From: Saprospiraceae bacterium
GTDB taxonomy: Bacteria > Bacteroidota > Bacteroidia > Chitinophagales > Saprospiraceae
DNA length: 64,000 nucleotides
NCBI GenBank assembly: GCA_016717655.1
Contig: JADKFC010000012.1
Location: 79,626 to 143,625 of the forward strand
Reading direction: 5' to 3'
The notes beneath the pieces were generated by a model. It searched no databases and had not been told where the DNA came from. It saw nothing but the letters and a program-made list of their open reading frames with translations. Below, one piece after another: positions 47,563-55,987 of the stretch. Within the stretch, counting starts at the first letter, position 1. Every line of letters starts with the position of its first letter. Position numbers and translations under genes: made by a program.

Positions 47563-47960
47563 TTAAAATCGAAATATTATTTTGTGTTGGGGCATGGATG
47601 CTGCGCGTGTCCAAATTTTATATTGGGAAAAATGCTATGGTAAATTATACATGGATTTAGTGGCATAATTTATATAGTTATATTATATTTACTGGGATTA
47701 TAAGTACTTAGCTTGAAAAAACACCCACTTCCTAATAGATGGCAGCGATTATACCTTATACTAGTATATTGAATCTGGATGGCCGCGTTGGCTTTAAGTG
47801 TTTATTTAACGTTTGTAAACGTTTAATAGCGAAAGTTTTTAAGTGTAAATTAAACGAGTGTAAACGTAAAGATGCAGAAATGATATTTAAAAATCAATTG
47901 TTTATGAAAATTCTCAGCCTTGCACCTATATGGGAGTTGCGGGGATAAACCGTTGTGGGC
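47563..47960 (+). repeat. Leader repeat R3
   Basis: Third copy. AAATTTTATATTG at 47613 and GTACTTAGC at 47704 keep the 91-bp spacing. The right end carries TTGCACCTATATGGG then ATAAACC and stops at GTTGTGGGC (47952-47960), matched in reverse by GCCCACAAT at 49262 after the next gene. A 69-codon frame exists here (47739-47948), but it is interrupted in R1 and R2, so coding is not supported. Confidence 0.65.
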
Positions 47961-47995
47961 AAGTGTAAAGAACGACATACGAATAAATTAACGTA

Positions 47996-49252
47996 ATGAC
48001 AAATACTGAATTTAAAAAGAAAATTGCAGAGACTACCGACCCAGAATGGTTTAAAAATATTTCTGTGGCATTCAACTTTAGTTACATTAACGTAAATCAA
48101 CAAATAACCGGACTGACAGCCATTTATGAATATGTTAATCAACAAATTGAAGGTTGGAACAAAGTGGAGTTAAAACTTCCTAGAGAACTTGAAAATTCAA
48201 AGACCTATTTTAATCAACTGAAAACCTCCATAATCCAATTTTTAAATAGTTATTATGATCAAACAGAAAATAATTTGACAAATTATTGGAGAAATGTCCA
48301 GAGTGGCTTTTCAAACACAAATAATTTCCCATTACCATACAATATTCCTGAATCAGAGTTTTTGATTAGAGTACACAAAGAAAATCCTCGATATTTTAAA
48401 GGTGCTTATATTTTTCTAATCGGCAACAATTTTAATATCAACGATAAAGATTCTTTTTTTGGAGCTTTATTGGCTTATGAATTCAGTCAAAAGGATAACT
48501 CTGAAATCGTTGAAAGAAGAAACGCTGAAAAGTCTTCTATTTCAAAAATTCGTACTGATTTTCAAAAATATTTAACTGAATCTGAAAGTATTGTTGTTGA
48601 CCATATCAAAAATGCTAATGACAAATATAATGAGTTCATTAAGAAAATTGACGAATTAAAATCTGAAAAAGAAAATTTATTTAACACTTGGTTTGACGAT
48701 ACCAAAACTACACAATGGCAGAGCTGGTACGACCCAACAACAAAAAGAGTAAAAGAGCTTGAAGATACATATCGCGAAAAACTTAAACTTGAAGAACCAG
48801 CTCAATATTGGAGCGAAAGAGCAGAAAAATTAAGAAAGCAAGGTTGGATTGCACTTTCATTAATTATTATAATTGTAGGAATTTCTTGTTGGTCTTTGGC
48901 CGAAATACTATGGACAGCTCCTGTACAAATTTATGAATCTTGGTTTGGAGAGGATAAAAGTGCAGCTGTCAGGTGGTCAATTATTTACATTACTTTAATT
49001 TCATTTATTGCTTACGCCATTAGGGCTTTGACAAAATTTATGTTTAGTTCTTTTCATTTGGCTAGGGACTGTGAAGAAAGGCACACCTTGACTTATTTCT
49101 ATTTATCTTTACTTAAAGATTCAAATGTTGACGAAAATGAAAGACAATTAATAATGCAATCCTTATTTAGTAGAGCAGAAACAGGACTTTTAAAAGATGA
49201 CTCGTCACCAACAATGCCAAGTGATGCAATTGGAAAAATTATATCAAAATAA
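47996..49252 (+). CDS. DUF6161-like membrane protein with long coiled coil
   Basis: 418 residues. N-terminal ~120 residues globular; a central coiled coil (about 175-275, with IKNANDKYNEFIKKIDELK); two transmembrane helices (IALSLIIIIVGISCWSLAEIL and a second around IIYITLISFIAYAI); and a cytoplasmic C-terminal helix (CEERHTLTYFYLSLLKD ... RQLIMQSLFSRAETGLLK). The C-terminal part fits my recollection of DUF6161. Function not established; its place among defence-type cargo is suggestive only. Bounded by TTGTGGGC on the left and GCCCACAA on the right, as a one-gene cassette. Confidence 0.65.
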   Translation: MTNTEFKKKIAETTDPEWFKNISVAFNFSYINVNQQITGLTAIYEYVNQQIEGWNKVELKLPRELENSKTYFNQLKTSIIQFLNSYYDQTENNLTNYWRNVQSGFSNTNNFPLPYNIPESEFLIRVHKENPRYFKGAYIFLIGNNFNINDKDSFFGALLAYEFSQKDNSEIVERRNAEKSSISKIRTDFQKYLTESESIVVDHIKNANDKYNEFIKKIDELKSEKENLFNTWFDDTKTTQWQSWYDPTTKRVKELEDTYREKLKLEEPAQYWSERAEKLRKQGWIALSLIIIIVGISCWSLAEILWTAPVQIYESWFGEDKSAAVRWSIIYITLISFIAYAIRALTKFMFSSFHLARDCEERHTLTYFYLSLLKDSNVDENERQLIMQSLFSRAETGLLKDDSSPTMPSDAIGKIISK

Positions 49253-49691
49253 TACACACCAGCCCACAATAGCGTGTATAAGAAAAAACAGGTTCAGTGC
49301 TAAATCAAAGGTCTGTACAATTAATAAAAGTCAGAGCCAAACTGAAAGAGAATTGCTATTTAATCCGCTACTTCTTTTACATGCAAACCATTGCCGAAAA
49401 CCTTATTTGCAGAAAATGCTAATATTAATCAGATCGACTTTGACAAAATTTCCTGACACTATTGGACAGCAATTGATATTGATTATAAAGACTAACATTT
49501 CTAAAAAAACTTGCCACCGTACTGAAAAAATTTATTACTACAACACATTGCGTACGTTTGCCTTTGCTATTCAACCTACTAGTTTAACGCACAAGCATAT
49601 TCAAAAAAGTGCAAATGCGAAAGCTTTATCAAACGCAGTGTTCCACTTAAGGCAAATCTTTATTCAAAACCTTTACTATGCAGGTTGAAAA
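49253..49691. other. Non-coding region with inverse core GCCCACAAT, before the transporter operon
   Basis: GCCCACAAT (49262-49270) lies 10 bp after the DUF6161-like stop and complements TTGTGGGC at 47953. AGCGTGTATAAG follows, like the GTATAAG after the AIPR gene. A long open frame crosses this region, but its composition (Thr/Gln/Lys-rich without structure) and lack of a ribosome site argue against coding. No clear promoter for the operon was found. Confidence 0.45.
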
Positions 49692-50441
49692 ATGAATTTT
49701 GAATTAAAAAATATCACCTTTACTTTCCCCGGCAAGAACCACCTGCTAAATAATATTTCGTTGTCTTTAGAGCAGGGAAAGATTTACGCTTTGATGGGAA
49801 GCAACGGAGCAGGGAAAACAACTTTGTTTAATCTCATTTCTGGTTTCATCAAACCGCAATGCGGCGATATTTTTTTCGGAGAAAAAAATATCACTCTTCT
49901 ACAGCCATATAAAATAAACCGACAAGGCATTGGCAGAACCTTTCAGGATTTGCGATTGATTACAAAACTTACGGTGAAAGAAAATATCGTTTTGGCAATG
50001 CAGCAAAACCCAACTGACAATTGGCTCAATGCAATGTTGCCTGAAATATTTCATCGCAACACAAACGCAGCACAAGAGAAAGAAGCAAATGGAATTGTTG
50101 AGCAGTTTTTTCTTGGCGATGTAAAAAATTCTTTAGCGGCTGAAATTTCTTACGGACAACAAAAACTTCTTTCACTTGCTTGTTGCGTTGCAAACGGTGC
50201 AACACTTTTGTTGCTTGACGAAGCAGTAGCAGGCATACAGCCGGAGTATCTCATCAAGATTGCGGTTCTCATTAAGCAGTTGAAGGAACAAGGCAAAACC
50301 ATTTTGCTTATTGAACACAACACCGATTTTATTGCCGATGTGGCCGACAAGATTTTCTTTTTACACGATGGAGAAATCTCCACCTTTGACAAAATGGAAA
50401 CACTTAGAAAAGACAATCAGGTAATGGAGGCATACATCTGA
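49692..50441 (+). CDS. LivG-type ABC transporter ATPase
   Basis: 249 residues. Walker A GSNGAGKT (36-43), a Q-loop GRTFQDLRLI, signature ISYGQQKLL, Walker B LLLLDEAVAGI, and H-loop LIEHNTD. The pattern is that of branched-chain amino acid (HAAT family) ATPases: LivG rather than LivF because of the longer helical insert (TDNWLNAMLPEIFHRNTNA). First gene of an eight-gene run with short gaps and overlaps to 56872. Confidence 0.85.
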   Translation: MNFELKNITFTFPGKNHLLNNISLSLEQGKIYALMGSNGAGKTTLFNLISGFIKPQCGDIFFGEKNITLLQPYKINRQGIGRTFQDLRLITKLTVKENIVLAMQQNPTDNWLNAMLPEIFHRNTNAAQEKEANGIVEQFFLGDVKNSLAAEISYGQQKLLSLACCVANGATLLLLDEAVAGIQPEYLIKIAVLIKQLKEQGKTILLIEHNTDFIADVADKIFFLHDGEISTFDKMETLRKDNQVMEAYI

Positions 50442-50448
50442 AAACACA

Positions 50449-51150
50449 ATGCTGAAACTAGAAAACATATCAACCGGCTATGGAAAAAAGCAAGTGCTTT
50501 TTAATGTTTCATTTGAAGTGAAGCAAGGCGAAATTGTTTTGCTTGCAGGAAGCAACGGCAGTGGAAAATCTACTTTGCTCAAAGCCATTTATGGAATGTT
50601 GCCGCAATGGAACAGCGGACAAATAATTTTTGACGGAGAAAACATTATTGGCAACCCAACAGCAGCACTTTTGGAAAAAGGTTTGCTCTTCATACCTCAG
50701 AAGAATAATTTATTTGAAGACCTCACCGTGAAAGAGAATTTGGAAATGGCTGGCTTAACGCTTAACCAAAAAACTTTGCAGCAGCGAATAGAAAATGCAC
50801 TTTCAATTTTCACCGCACTTGTGCCACACTTGCACCGAACACCGATGAAACTAAGCGGAGGTGAACGCCAGTTACTCACTTTGGCAATGGCAACATTGCA
50901 CCAACCAAAAATGATTTTAGTTGACGAACCGTTAACCGGATTGTCTCCTCAAAATATTACCTTCGTGGTTGAAAATATGATAGATTTAAACCATAAAAGC
51001 GGAATCACTTTACTGATAGTTGAACATCGTGTTAAAGAAGCCATAAGAATTGCAAAGAGAGTTATCAGTTTGAAATTTGGCAGGGTTTTCAGTGAAGCAG
51101 AAGTAACCGAAAGTTTTAACCTTAACGAGTTAAGTCCGGCATTTGTCTAA
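50449..51150 (+). CDS. LivF-type ABC transporter ATPase
   Basis: 233 residues. Walker A GSNGSGKST (34-42), signature LSGGERQLLTLA, Walker B MILVDEPLTGLSP, and LLIVEHRVKEA. LivF subfamily. It pairs with the LivG-like protein to drive a HAAT importer. Gap of 7 bp to the previous gene. Confidence 0.88.
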   Translation: MLKLENISTGYGKKQVLFNVSFEVKQGEIVLLAGSNGSGKSTLLKAIYGMLPQWNSGQIIFDGENIIGNPTAALLEKGLLFIPQKNNLFEDLTVKENLEMAGLTLNQKTLQQRIENALSIFTALVPHLHRTPMKLSGGERQLLTLAMATLHQPKMILVDEPLTGLSPQNITFVVENMIDLNHKSGITLLIVEHRVKEAIRIAKRVISLKFGRVFSEAEVTESFNLNELSPAFV

Positions 51151-51167
51151 CAATAAAATTCAACACA

Positions 51168-52274
51168 ATGAAAAAAGTAAAATTCATTTTAGGTATTTCA
51201 ATAATCATGTTTGTATTTGCAGGATGCAATTCATGTAATCAACAATCTGCAACAAAACAAGAGAAAATCAAAATCGGAGTAGTTGCACCATTGACAGGCG
51301 AAGGAGCTACTTACGGTGCATCAATGAAACGAGGATTTGATTTAGCATTTGAAGGCGACAGCACTTACGAATTGCTTTATCAAGATTCAAAGTTTGACAG
51401 TAAACTTGCTGTTACAATTCTTGAAAAGTATATTAGCGTTGATAAAGTAAAAGTGATTTATGGTGAAGCAGCATCAGGAGTTTCACTTGCAATGGTGCCA
51501 ATTTCCGACAAAAATCAAGTGATTCAGTTTTCTTCTATTTCATCTTCTGATGATTTGCAAAAATCAGGCGATTACTTTTTTAGAAATGTCCCAAGAAACA
51601 GTATTCAGGGAAAAACAGCAGCGGAGTTTTTGTTCAATACTTTGAAAATTACTGATGCTGCAATCTTGAAGGACAATGATGATTATGGTTTGAATCTTTC
51701 AAAAAGTTTTGTTTCAGTTTACCAGTCATTAGGTGGAAAAATAGTTTCAGATGAAACTTACAATTCAGGTGATAAGGATTTTAAAAGTCAGTTAGGAAAA
51801 ATAAAATCGTCAGGAGTAAAAGCAGTTTTCATTCCGGGCAACTATGCAGAATCAGCAATCATTTTAAAGCAAGCAAAAGAACTTGGACTTAAAGCCACAT
51901 TCATTGGCGGAGACGGCTCATACAGTCCTAAATTGGTTGAAGGTGCGGGTGCAGGTGCAGAGGGTTTCAATTGCACAATCATGGGAGTTGATACAAGTAA
52001 TGCGTATTACATGGAGTTTCAAAAAAAGTTTGTTACCAAATACAATCAGCAACCTGATGTGTATGATGCTTATGCCTATGAGGCAGGAATGATTTTGAAA
52101 ACCACAATCAGTAAAGCAGGAAATGACCCTGATAAAATCAAAACATATCTATACGAGAACACTTTCACTTCTTTGACAGGAGATTTAAAGTTTGATGGTG
52201 ACGGAGAAGTATTGCGTAATTACAATGTCGTAAAAGTGGAAAATGGTTCGTTTGTAAAGGTTAGCACGAAATAG
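51168..52274 (+). CDS. LivJ-type substrate-binding lipoprotein
   Basis: 368 residues. Lipobox FAGC (Cys about 19). Type I periplasmic binding protein: IKIGVVAPLTGEGATYGASMKRG, VIYGEAASGVSLAMVPIS, ILKDNDDYGLNLSKSF and FIGGDGSYSPKLVEGA. The ligand could be an amino acid, amide or urea; the binding residues cannot be assigned by eye. Operon position: third. Confidence 0.85.
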   Translation: MKKVKFILGISIIMFVFAGCNSCNQQSATKQEKIKIGVVAPLTGEGATYGASMKRGFDLAFEGDSTYELLYQDSKFDSKLAVTILEKYISVDKVKVIYGEAASGVSLAMVPISDKNQVIQFSSISSSDDLQKSGDYFFRNVPRNSIQGKTAAEFLFNTLKITDAAILKDNDDYGLNLSKSFVSVYQSLGGKIVSDETYNSGDKDFKSQLGKIKSSGVKAVFIPGNYAESAIILKQAKELGLKATFIGGDGSYSPKLVEGAGAGAEGFNCTIMGVDTSNAYYMEFQKKFVTKYNQQPDVYDAYAYEAGMILKTTISKAGNDPDKIKTYLYENTFTSLTGDLKFDGDGEVLRNYNVVKVENGSFVKVSTK

Positions 52275-52277
52275 TCA

Positions 52278-53432
52278 ATGAGAGTAATACCGGATATACC
52301 GATAAAATATACAAGGTTTCCTGACAACTATGTGAACGACATAAACGGTTGGGCATTTGACAAGGAAACTATCATTAACAACAAAGGCAAGCTTTTAACT
52401 TTGGACATTGACTACGGCTCATACTGTAGTTTGAATTGTCCTGCATGTTTCAGAAAGAAAAATTCTATTGATGATGTAAAACATGAATTGCAATTTGACA
52501 ATTTGGTAGATGTAATTCTGCAAGCAAAAAAACTTGGCTTGCGAAGCGTAAAGTTTTTAGGTGCAGGAGACCCGTTTGAAAATTCTGGGTTCATGAAATT
52601 TTTACGCTTCCTGAAAGAGCAAGATGTTATTCCCTTAATCTTTACGAAGGGGCATGTAATAGGCGATGATAATTTGGTGTTCAAGTATTTCGGTGAATAC
52701 GGAATTTACACTGGTGTTGAGTTGGTGAAAGAGTTGAACAGATGCAATGTGAGCATCATGCTTGGCTTCAATTCCTTTGACGATGAAATTCAGGCGAAGA
52801 TGGTTGGAAGAAAAGCTGGCTACATTCATGTGCGAAATAAAGCTTTGCAGTTGTTAGTAGCCGAAGGTTTCAATGATAGCAATCCGACAAGATTAGCACT
52901 GGCAATAAATCCGGTTACCATTTGGAACATTGATGAAACATTTGAAATGTATCAGTGGGGAAGATTGCGAAACCTGTATTGCATTGTAACACCAAGTATG
53001 ATTGCTGGTAGAGCAAAGGATAAAACTTGGGTTGCAATTACCCCATCAGAAGAAAAATTGGAGAAACTCTATTCAGACATTTACGATTTCAATATTGAAA
53101 CCAATTTGCAGACGATTGAGCAAATTGAAGAAGAAGGTATTTCTTCTTATGCTGGTGGACACCCTTGCAATCAGGTAGCAACAGGAATGTACGTTTCGTT
53201 GAACGGACAAGTATTAAGCTGTCCAGGTTCAGAAGAAAATCATGAAGGAAATTATTGGGAAAAATCATTAGAAGAGATTTGGTTGAGTTCAGAAAATTAC
53301 AAGCGTTCAGGAACTTTTAATTGTGGTTGTATTGCGAAGGATGGAAAGTCAATACCTGATAATTTTTATACAAAGGTTTTAACTAAGCTTAAGAAATCAC
53401 ATGGAGTCAATTTCTACGCCACCACATATTGA
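52278..53432 (+). CDS. Radical SAM enzyme with SPASM-like C-terminal cysteines
   Basis: 384 residues. The CSLNCPAC motif (Cx3Cx2C) near residues 52-59 binds the 4Fe-4S cluster that cleaves SAM. FLGAGDPFENSG is the GGE-like SAM motif. C-terminal cysteines in GGHPCNQVA, VLSCPGSEENHEG and NCGCIAKDG suggest a SPASM or twitch auxiliary cluster, as in peptide- or small-molecule-modifying enzymes. It starts 3 bp after the binding-protein gene. A radical SAM gene inside a HAAT importer operon is unusual; the substrate is unknown. Confidence 0.8.
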   Translation: MRVIPDIPIKYTRFPDNYVNDINGWAFDKETIINNKGKLLTLDIDYGSYCSLNCPACFRKKNSIDDVKHELQFDNLVDVILQAKKLGLRSVKFLGAGDPFENSGFMKFLRFLKEQDVIPLIFTKGHVIGDDNLVFKYFGEYGIYTGVELVKELNRCNVSIMLGFNSFDDEIQAKMVGRKAGYIHVRNKALQLLVAEGFNDSNPTRLALAINPVTIWNIDETFEMYQWGRLRNLYCIVTPSMIAGRAKDKTWVAITPSEEKLEKLYSDIYDFNIETNLQTIEQIEEEGISSYAGGHPCNQVATGMYVSLNGQVLSCPGSEENHEGNYWEKSLEEIWLSSENYKRSGTFNCGCIAKDGKSIPDNFYTKVLTKLKKSHGVNFYATTY

Positions 53433-54519
53433 CTACCTAAAAGATTTTAATCATTACACAACAGAGTTTGGTGATGACTTCAAATCTTCATTGAATCAAT
53501 TTCAACATGATTTGATGCTACATTGGCGTGAGAAGAAAAAACAAAAAATTGGTGTTTCAATTCAAACTAAGCCGATGCAGCAAGACAAATCGTCTTGCAC
53601 AAGATATGAGGCAGTAAATCAGTTTTGCCAAAACCTACTTAACTACAAAGGAAAAAACGGAGATGAACCGGACTTTTTCAAAGTAGGTTGTGACAAACTT
53701 GATTATGATATGAAGAATGAACTGGAACGGCTACAGGTTTCAGGAATAGGTTGCAGATGCCACAAAGGAATATCAAACATACTTTGTAAGTTCATAGACA
53801 ACAAAGATGCACGAAGCTGGTTTATTTTCTACGGGCAATTCATTTTAGTTAATACCCCCTCAGGAAAAGAACTTCTTAAAAAGTATGGCGATGTTATAGT
53901 TGACATTAAAAAAGATATAGGTAGAGATACCCTTGCAGTTCACGAAATAGTGACTTCAGATGCAATTTTGTATAGTCAGTTCGTTCAAGAAAATCCATTT
54001 ACTACAATTGCAGATGTTTCAAAGCAAAAGGAAATAAAGAAGATAAAAAACGAACAACAAGTGCAAATTGGAACATTAACAAAGGACTTGTCAGAGGTTA
54101 CCATTATAGATTTTTTTGCTTTTAAAAATTATGTTGAAATAAATTTCGGTAGCTTTTTAGACGCATGGCATACAAAAGATAATAGCAAGTCAATAACTAA
54201 GTTCATCACCACAACTCGGAACGATAAATCGGAACGACTTTTAGTAATTGAAAGCATTAGAAACAAAATGCAAGAATCTCTTGATTCAGGCAATGCATTT
54301 GACGGGGATGCAAAAACAAGAATGGGAGAAGTTATTGAAAATTTAGACAAAGCAACTAAATTGGTTGACAGCCGCTACGATAATAATAGCTCATTAAACA
54401 AGGCAATTAAAGAATTAACTGATTGGCTTGATAAGACACATCGTGAAACTGATTTGGCGATTAGAAAAAACATAACTGAACTTAAAACCAAACTGACATA
54501 CCTTGAAACAGCAAAATAA
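53401..54519 (+). CDS. Hypothetical protein of the transporter/radical SAM operon
   Basis: 372 residues, not recognised. No signal peptide or membrane helix. The N-terminal half carries scattered cysteines (KSSCTRYEAVNQFCQN, VGCDKLD, GIGCRCHKGISNILCKF), possibly a metal site. The C-terminal half is helical with low-complexity charge (DSRYDNNSSLNKAIKELTDWL). Its start overlaps the radical SAM gene by 32 bp and its end overlaps the next gene by 17 bp, so translation is tightly coupled. Confidence 0.65.
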   Translation: MESISTPPHIDYLKDFNHYTTEFGDDFKSSLNQFQHDLMLHWREKKKQKIGVSIQTKPMQQDKSSCTRYEAVNQFCQNLLNYKGKNGDEPDFFKVGCDKLDYDMKNELERLQVSGIGCRCHKGISNILCKFIDNKDARSWFIFYGQFILVNTPSGKELLKKYGDVIVDIKKDIGRDTLAVHEIVTSDAILYSQFVQENPFTTIADVSKQKEIKKIKNEQQVQIGTLTKDLSEVTIIDFFAFKNYVEINFGSFLDAWHTKDNSKSITKFITTTRNDKSERLLVIESIRNKMQESLDSGNAFDGDAKTRMGEVIENLDKATKLVDSRYDNNSSLNKAIKELTDWLDKTHRETDLAIRKNITELKTKLTYLETAK

Positions 54520-55114
54520 AAAATACAGCTTTATAAAATCTTTTGGTAGCAACGAGAGATTATGGAGATATACCATTGAACTCACTGCAACTGTTGTTGA
54601 CTATTTCAGAAGTTCTCTTTACTCAATTATTACCAGCGTTATCATTTCTTCATTCTTTTTAAAACTTGATAGCTTATCTTTTCTTAGCAAAATAGTTCTG
54701 ACATTCGGAGGAATCCTATTGCTACTTTCAGCAAGGTATCTTACAAAAGTTTCCCTTGCACTTAAGAAATTGGAAAATAATTACAAGCAAGAGAAAAGAA
54801 GCAAATCAATTGAAGATTGGATATTTGAAGTTACTGCTGATAGTGTAACCAAATATGCAAGGCATACGAGAAAGGTAATACTATTTTTCTGCTTTTCGCT
54901 TATACTCTTTATAGCCAGTTCTCTTTTAAATGTCAAGGAAAAAGTGATCCAAGAGGATAAAGCAATTATTCAAAAAATAGATTCACTTGATAAGCAAATG
55001 GAAGAACTAAAGTCAATTGATAAATCCATTTTACATAAGCTTGATTCAATTAAGTTCAATTCTTCAATTCACAAAGCCGATACTACAACCAAAAAAATCA
55101 AGCAAGGACATTGA
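54503..55114 (+). CDS. Small membrane protein with coiled coil, operon member
   Basis: 203 residues starting at TTG. Two adjacent hydrophobic helices at about 40-80 (SIITSVIISSFFL and VLTFGGILLLLSARYL), a third at about 125-143 (VILFFCFSLILFIASSLL), then a C-terminal coiled coil (IQKIDSLDKQMEELKSIDK). No known family. It overlaps both neighbours (17 bp and 4 bp). It shows topological similarity to SLATT-type defence effectors (helix pair plus coiled coil), which I cannot confirm. Confidence 0.6.
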   Translation: MKQQNKKYSFIKSFGSNERLWRYTIELTATVVDYFRSSLYSIITSVIISSFFLKLDSLSFLSKIVLTFGGILLLLSARYLTKVSLALKKLENNYKQEKRSKSIEDWIFEVTADSVTKYARHTRKVILFFCFSLILFIASSLLNVKEKVIQEDKAIIQKIDSLDKQMEELKSIDKSILHKLDSIKFNSSIHKADTTTKKIKQGH

Positions 55115-55986
55115 TACAGATTATTGCCAACATATTAATCGCTTCATCATTGTATTTGCTTTTAGCAAATTCTTTTTCTCTTATCTACTACCCTTCCAGA
55201 ATTTTCCACATTGCGAATGCAGCAGTAATTTCATTCGGAGCATACTTCGTTTTTTTTTTCGCTAACAAATTTTCCATTCCATTTTCGGTTTCAGTTGCTT
55301 TAGCAATTGTAGGGGCAACTTTAATTGGCTTGGCTTGTGAGGTTTTGGTTTACCGCCAAATGAGGAAAAAAAATGTTCCGCCATTGGCTTACCTCATTGC
55401 TTCCATTGGCTTGTATGTGTTGCTGCAAAATTATATTTCACTTTTTTTCGGAGACGATACCAAAATCATCAATACCGCAGAAGTAACAGTAGGCAATCAG
55501 ATTTTCGGTGCATACATCACCACCATTCAGATTATAACCGTTTTTGTTTCCATTGCTTTGTTCATTGCAGTAAACTGGTTTTTGCATTACACAGCAACAG
55601 GTAAATCCATTCGTGCCGTTGCAAGTAATCCTGAACTCTGCAACATTTACGGCATCTCATCCAGCAAAATTATTTTGATAGCTTTCGGAATCGGTTCAGC
55701 ATTGGCAGCCATAGCCGGAATACTTACTGCAATGGACACCAGCATGACACCCACTTTCGGTTTCAATCTTTTGCTTTACGGAGTCGTGGCAATGATTATA
55801 GGAGGCATTGGCAGCACAAGAGGACTGATTGCAGGTGCGTTGTTGGTTGCCACAGCACAGCATCTTGCAGCGTATTACATAGATACAAAATGGATGGATG
55901 CAATTACTTACATCATTCTCATATTATTTTTAATCTGGAAACCGCTTGGCTTTAGTGGCAAGAGACTAAAAAAAGTGGAGGTTTAA
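55111..55986 (+). CDS. LivH-type ABC transporter permease
   Basis: 291 residues, about eight membrane helices. HAAT permease signatures: YYPSRIFHIANAAVISFGAY near the N-terminus, TATGKSIRAVASNPELCNIYGI, and GVVAMIIGGIGSTRGLIAGALL. It starts at a TTG that overlaps the previous stop (TTGA). Confidence 0.85.
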   Translation: MIQIIANILIASSLYLLLANSFSLIYYPSRIFHIANAAVISFGAYFVFFFANKFSIPFSVSVALAIVGATLIGLACEVLVYRQMRKKNVPPLAYLIASIGLYVLLQNYISLFFGDDTKIINTAEVTVGNQIFGAYITTIQIITVFVSIALFIAVNWFLHYTATGKSIRAVASNPELCNIYGISSSKIILIAFGIGSALAAIAGILTAMDTSMTPTFGFNLLLYGVVAMIIGGIGSTRGLIAGALLVATAQHLAAYYIDTKWMDAITYIILILFLIWKPLGFSGKRLKKVEV

Positions 55987-55987
55987 C

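Noticed and set aside
47739..47948. 69-codon frame inside leader R3
   Set aside because: The matching frame is broken early in R1 and R2, so the repeat is not conserved as protein.
33151..47960. R1-R3 as CRISPR repeats or insertion sequences
   Set aside because: Copies are ~390 bp, diverged, kilobases apart, with no spacers, no terminal inverted repeats and no transposase.
49197..49688. 163-codon frame between the DUF6161-like gene and livG
   Set aside because: Composition is Thr/Gln/Lys/His-rich with no structure, no ribosome site, and it crosses the inverse core; treated as non-coding.
52278..53432. Prokaryotic viperin (antiviral radical SAM)
   Set aside because: The cluster motif is CSLNCPAC and there are extra C-terminal cysteines of SPASM type; the viperin-like motif surroundings are absent.
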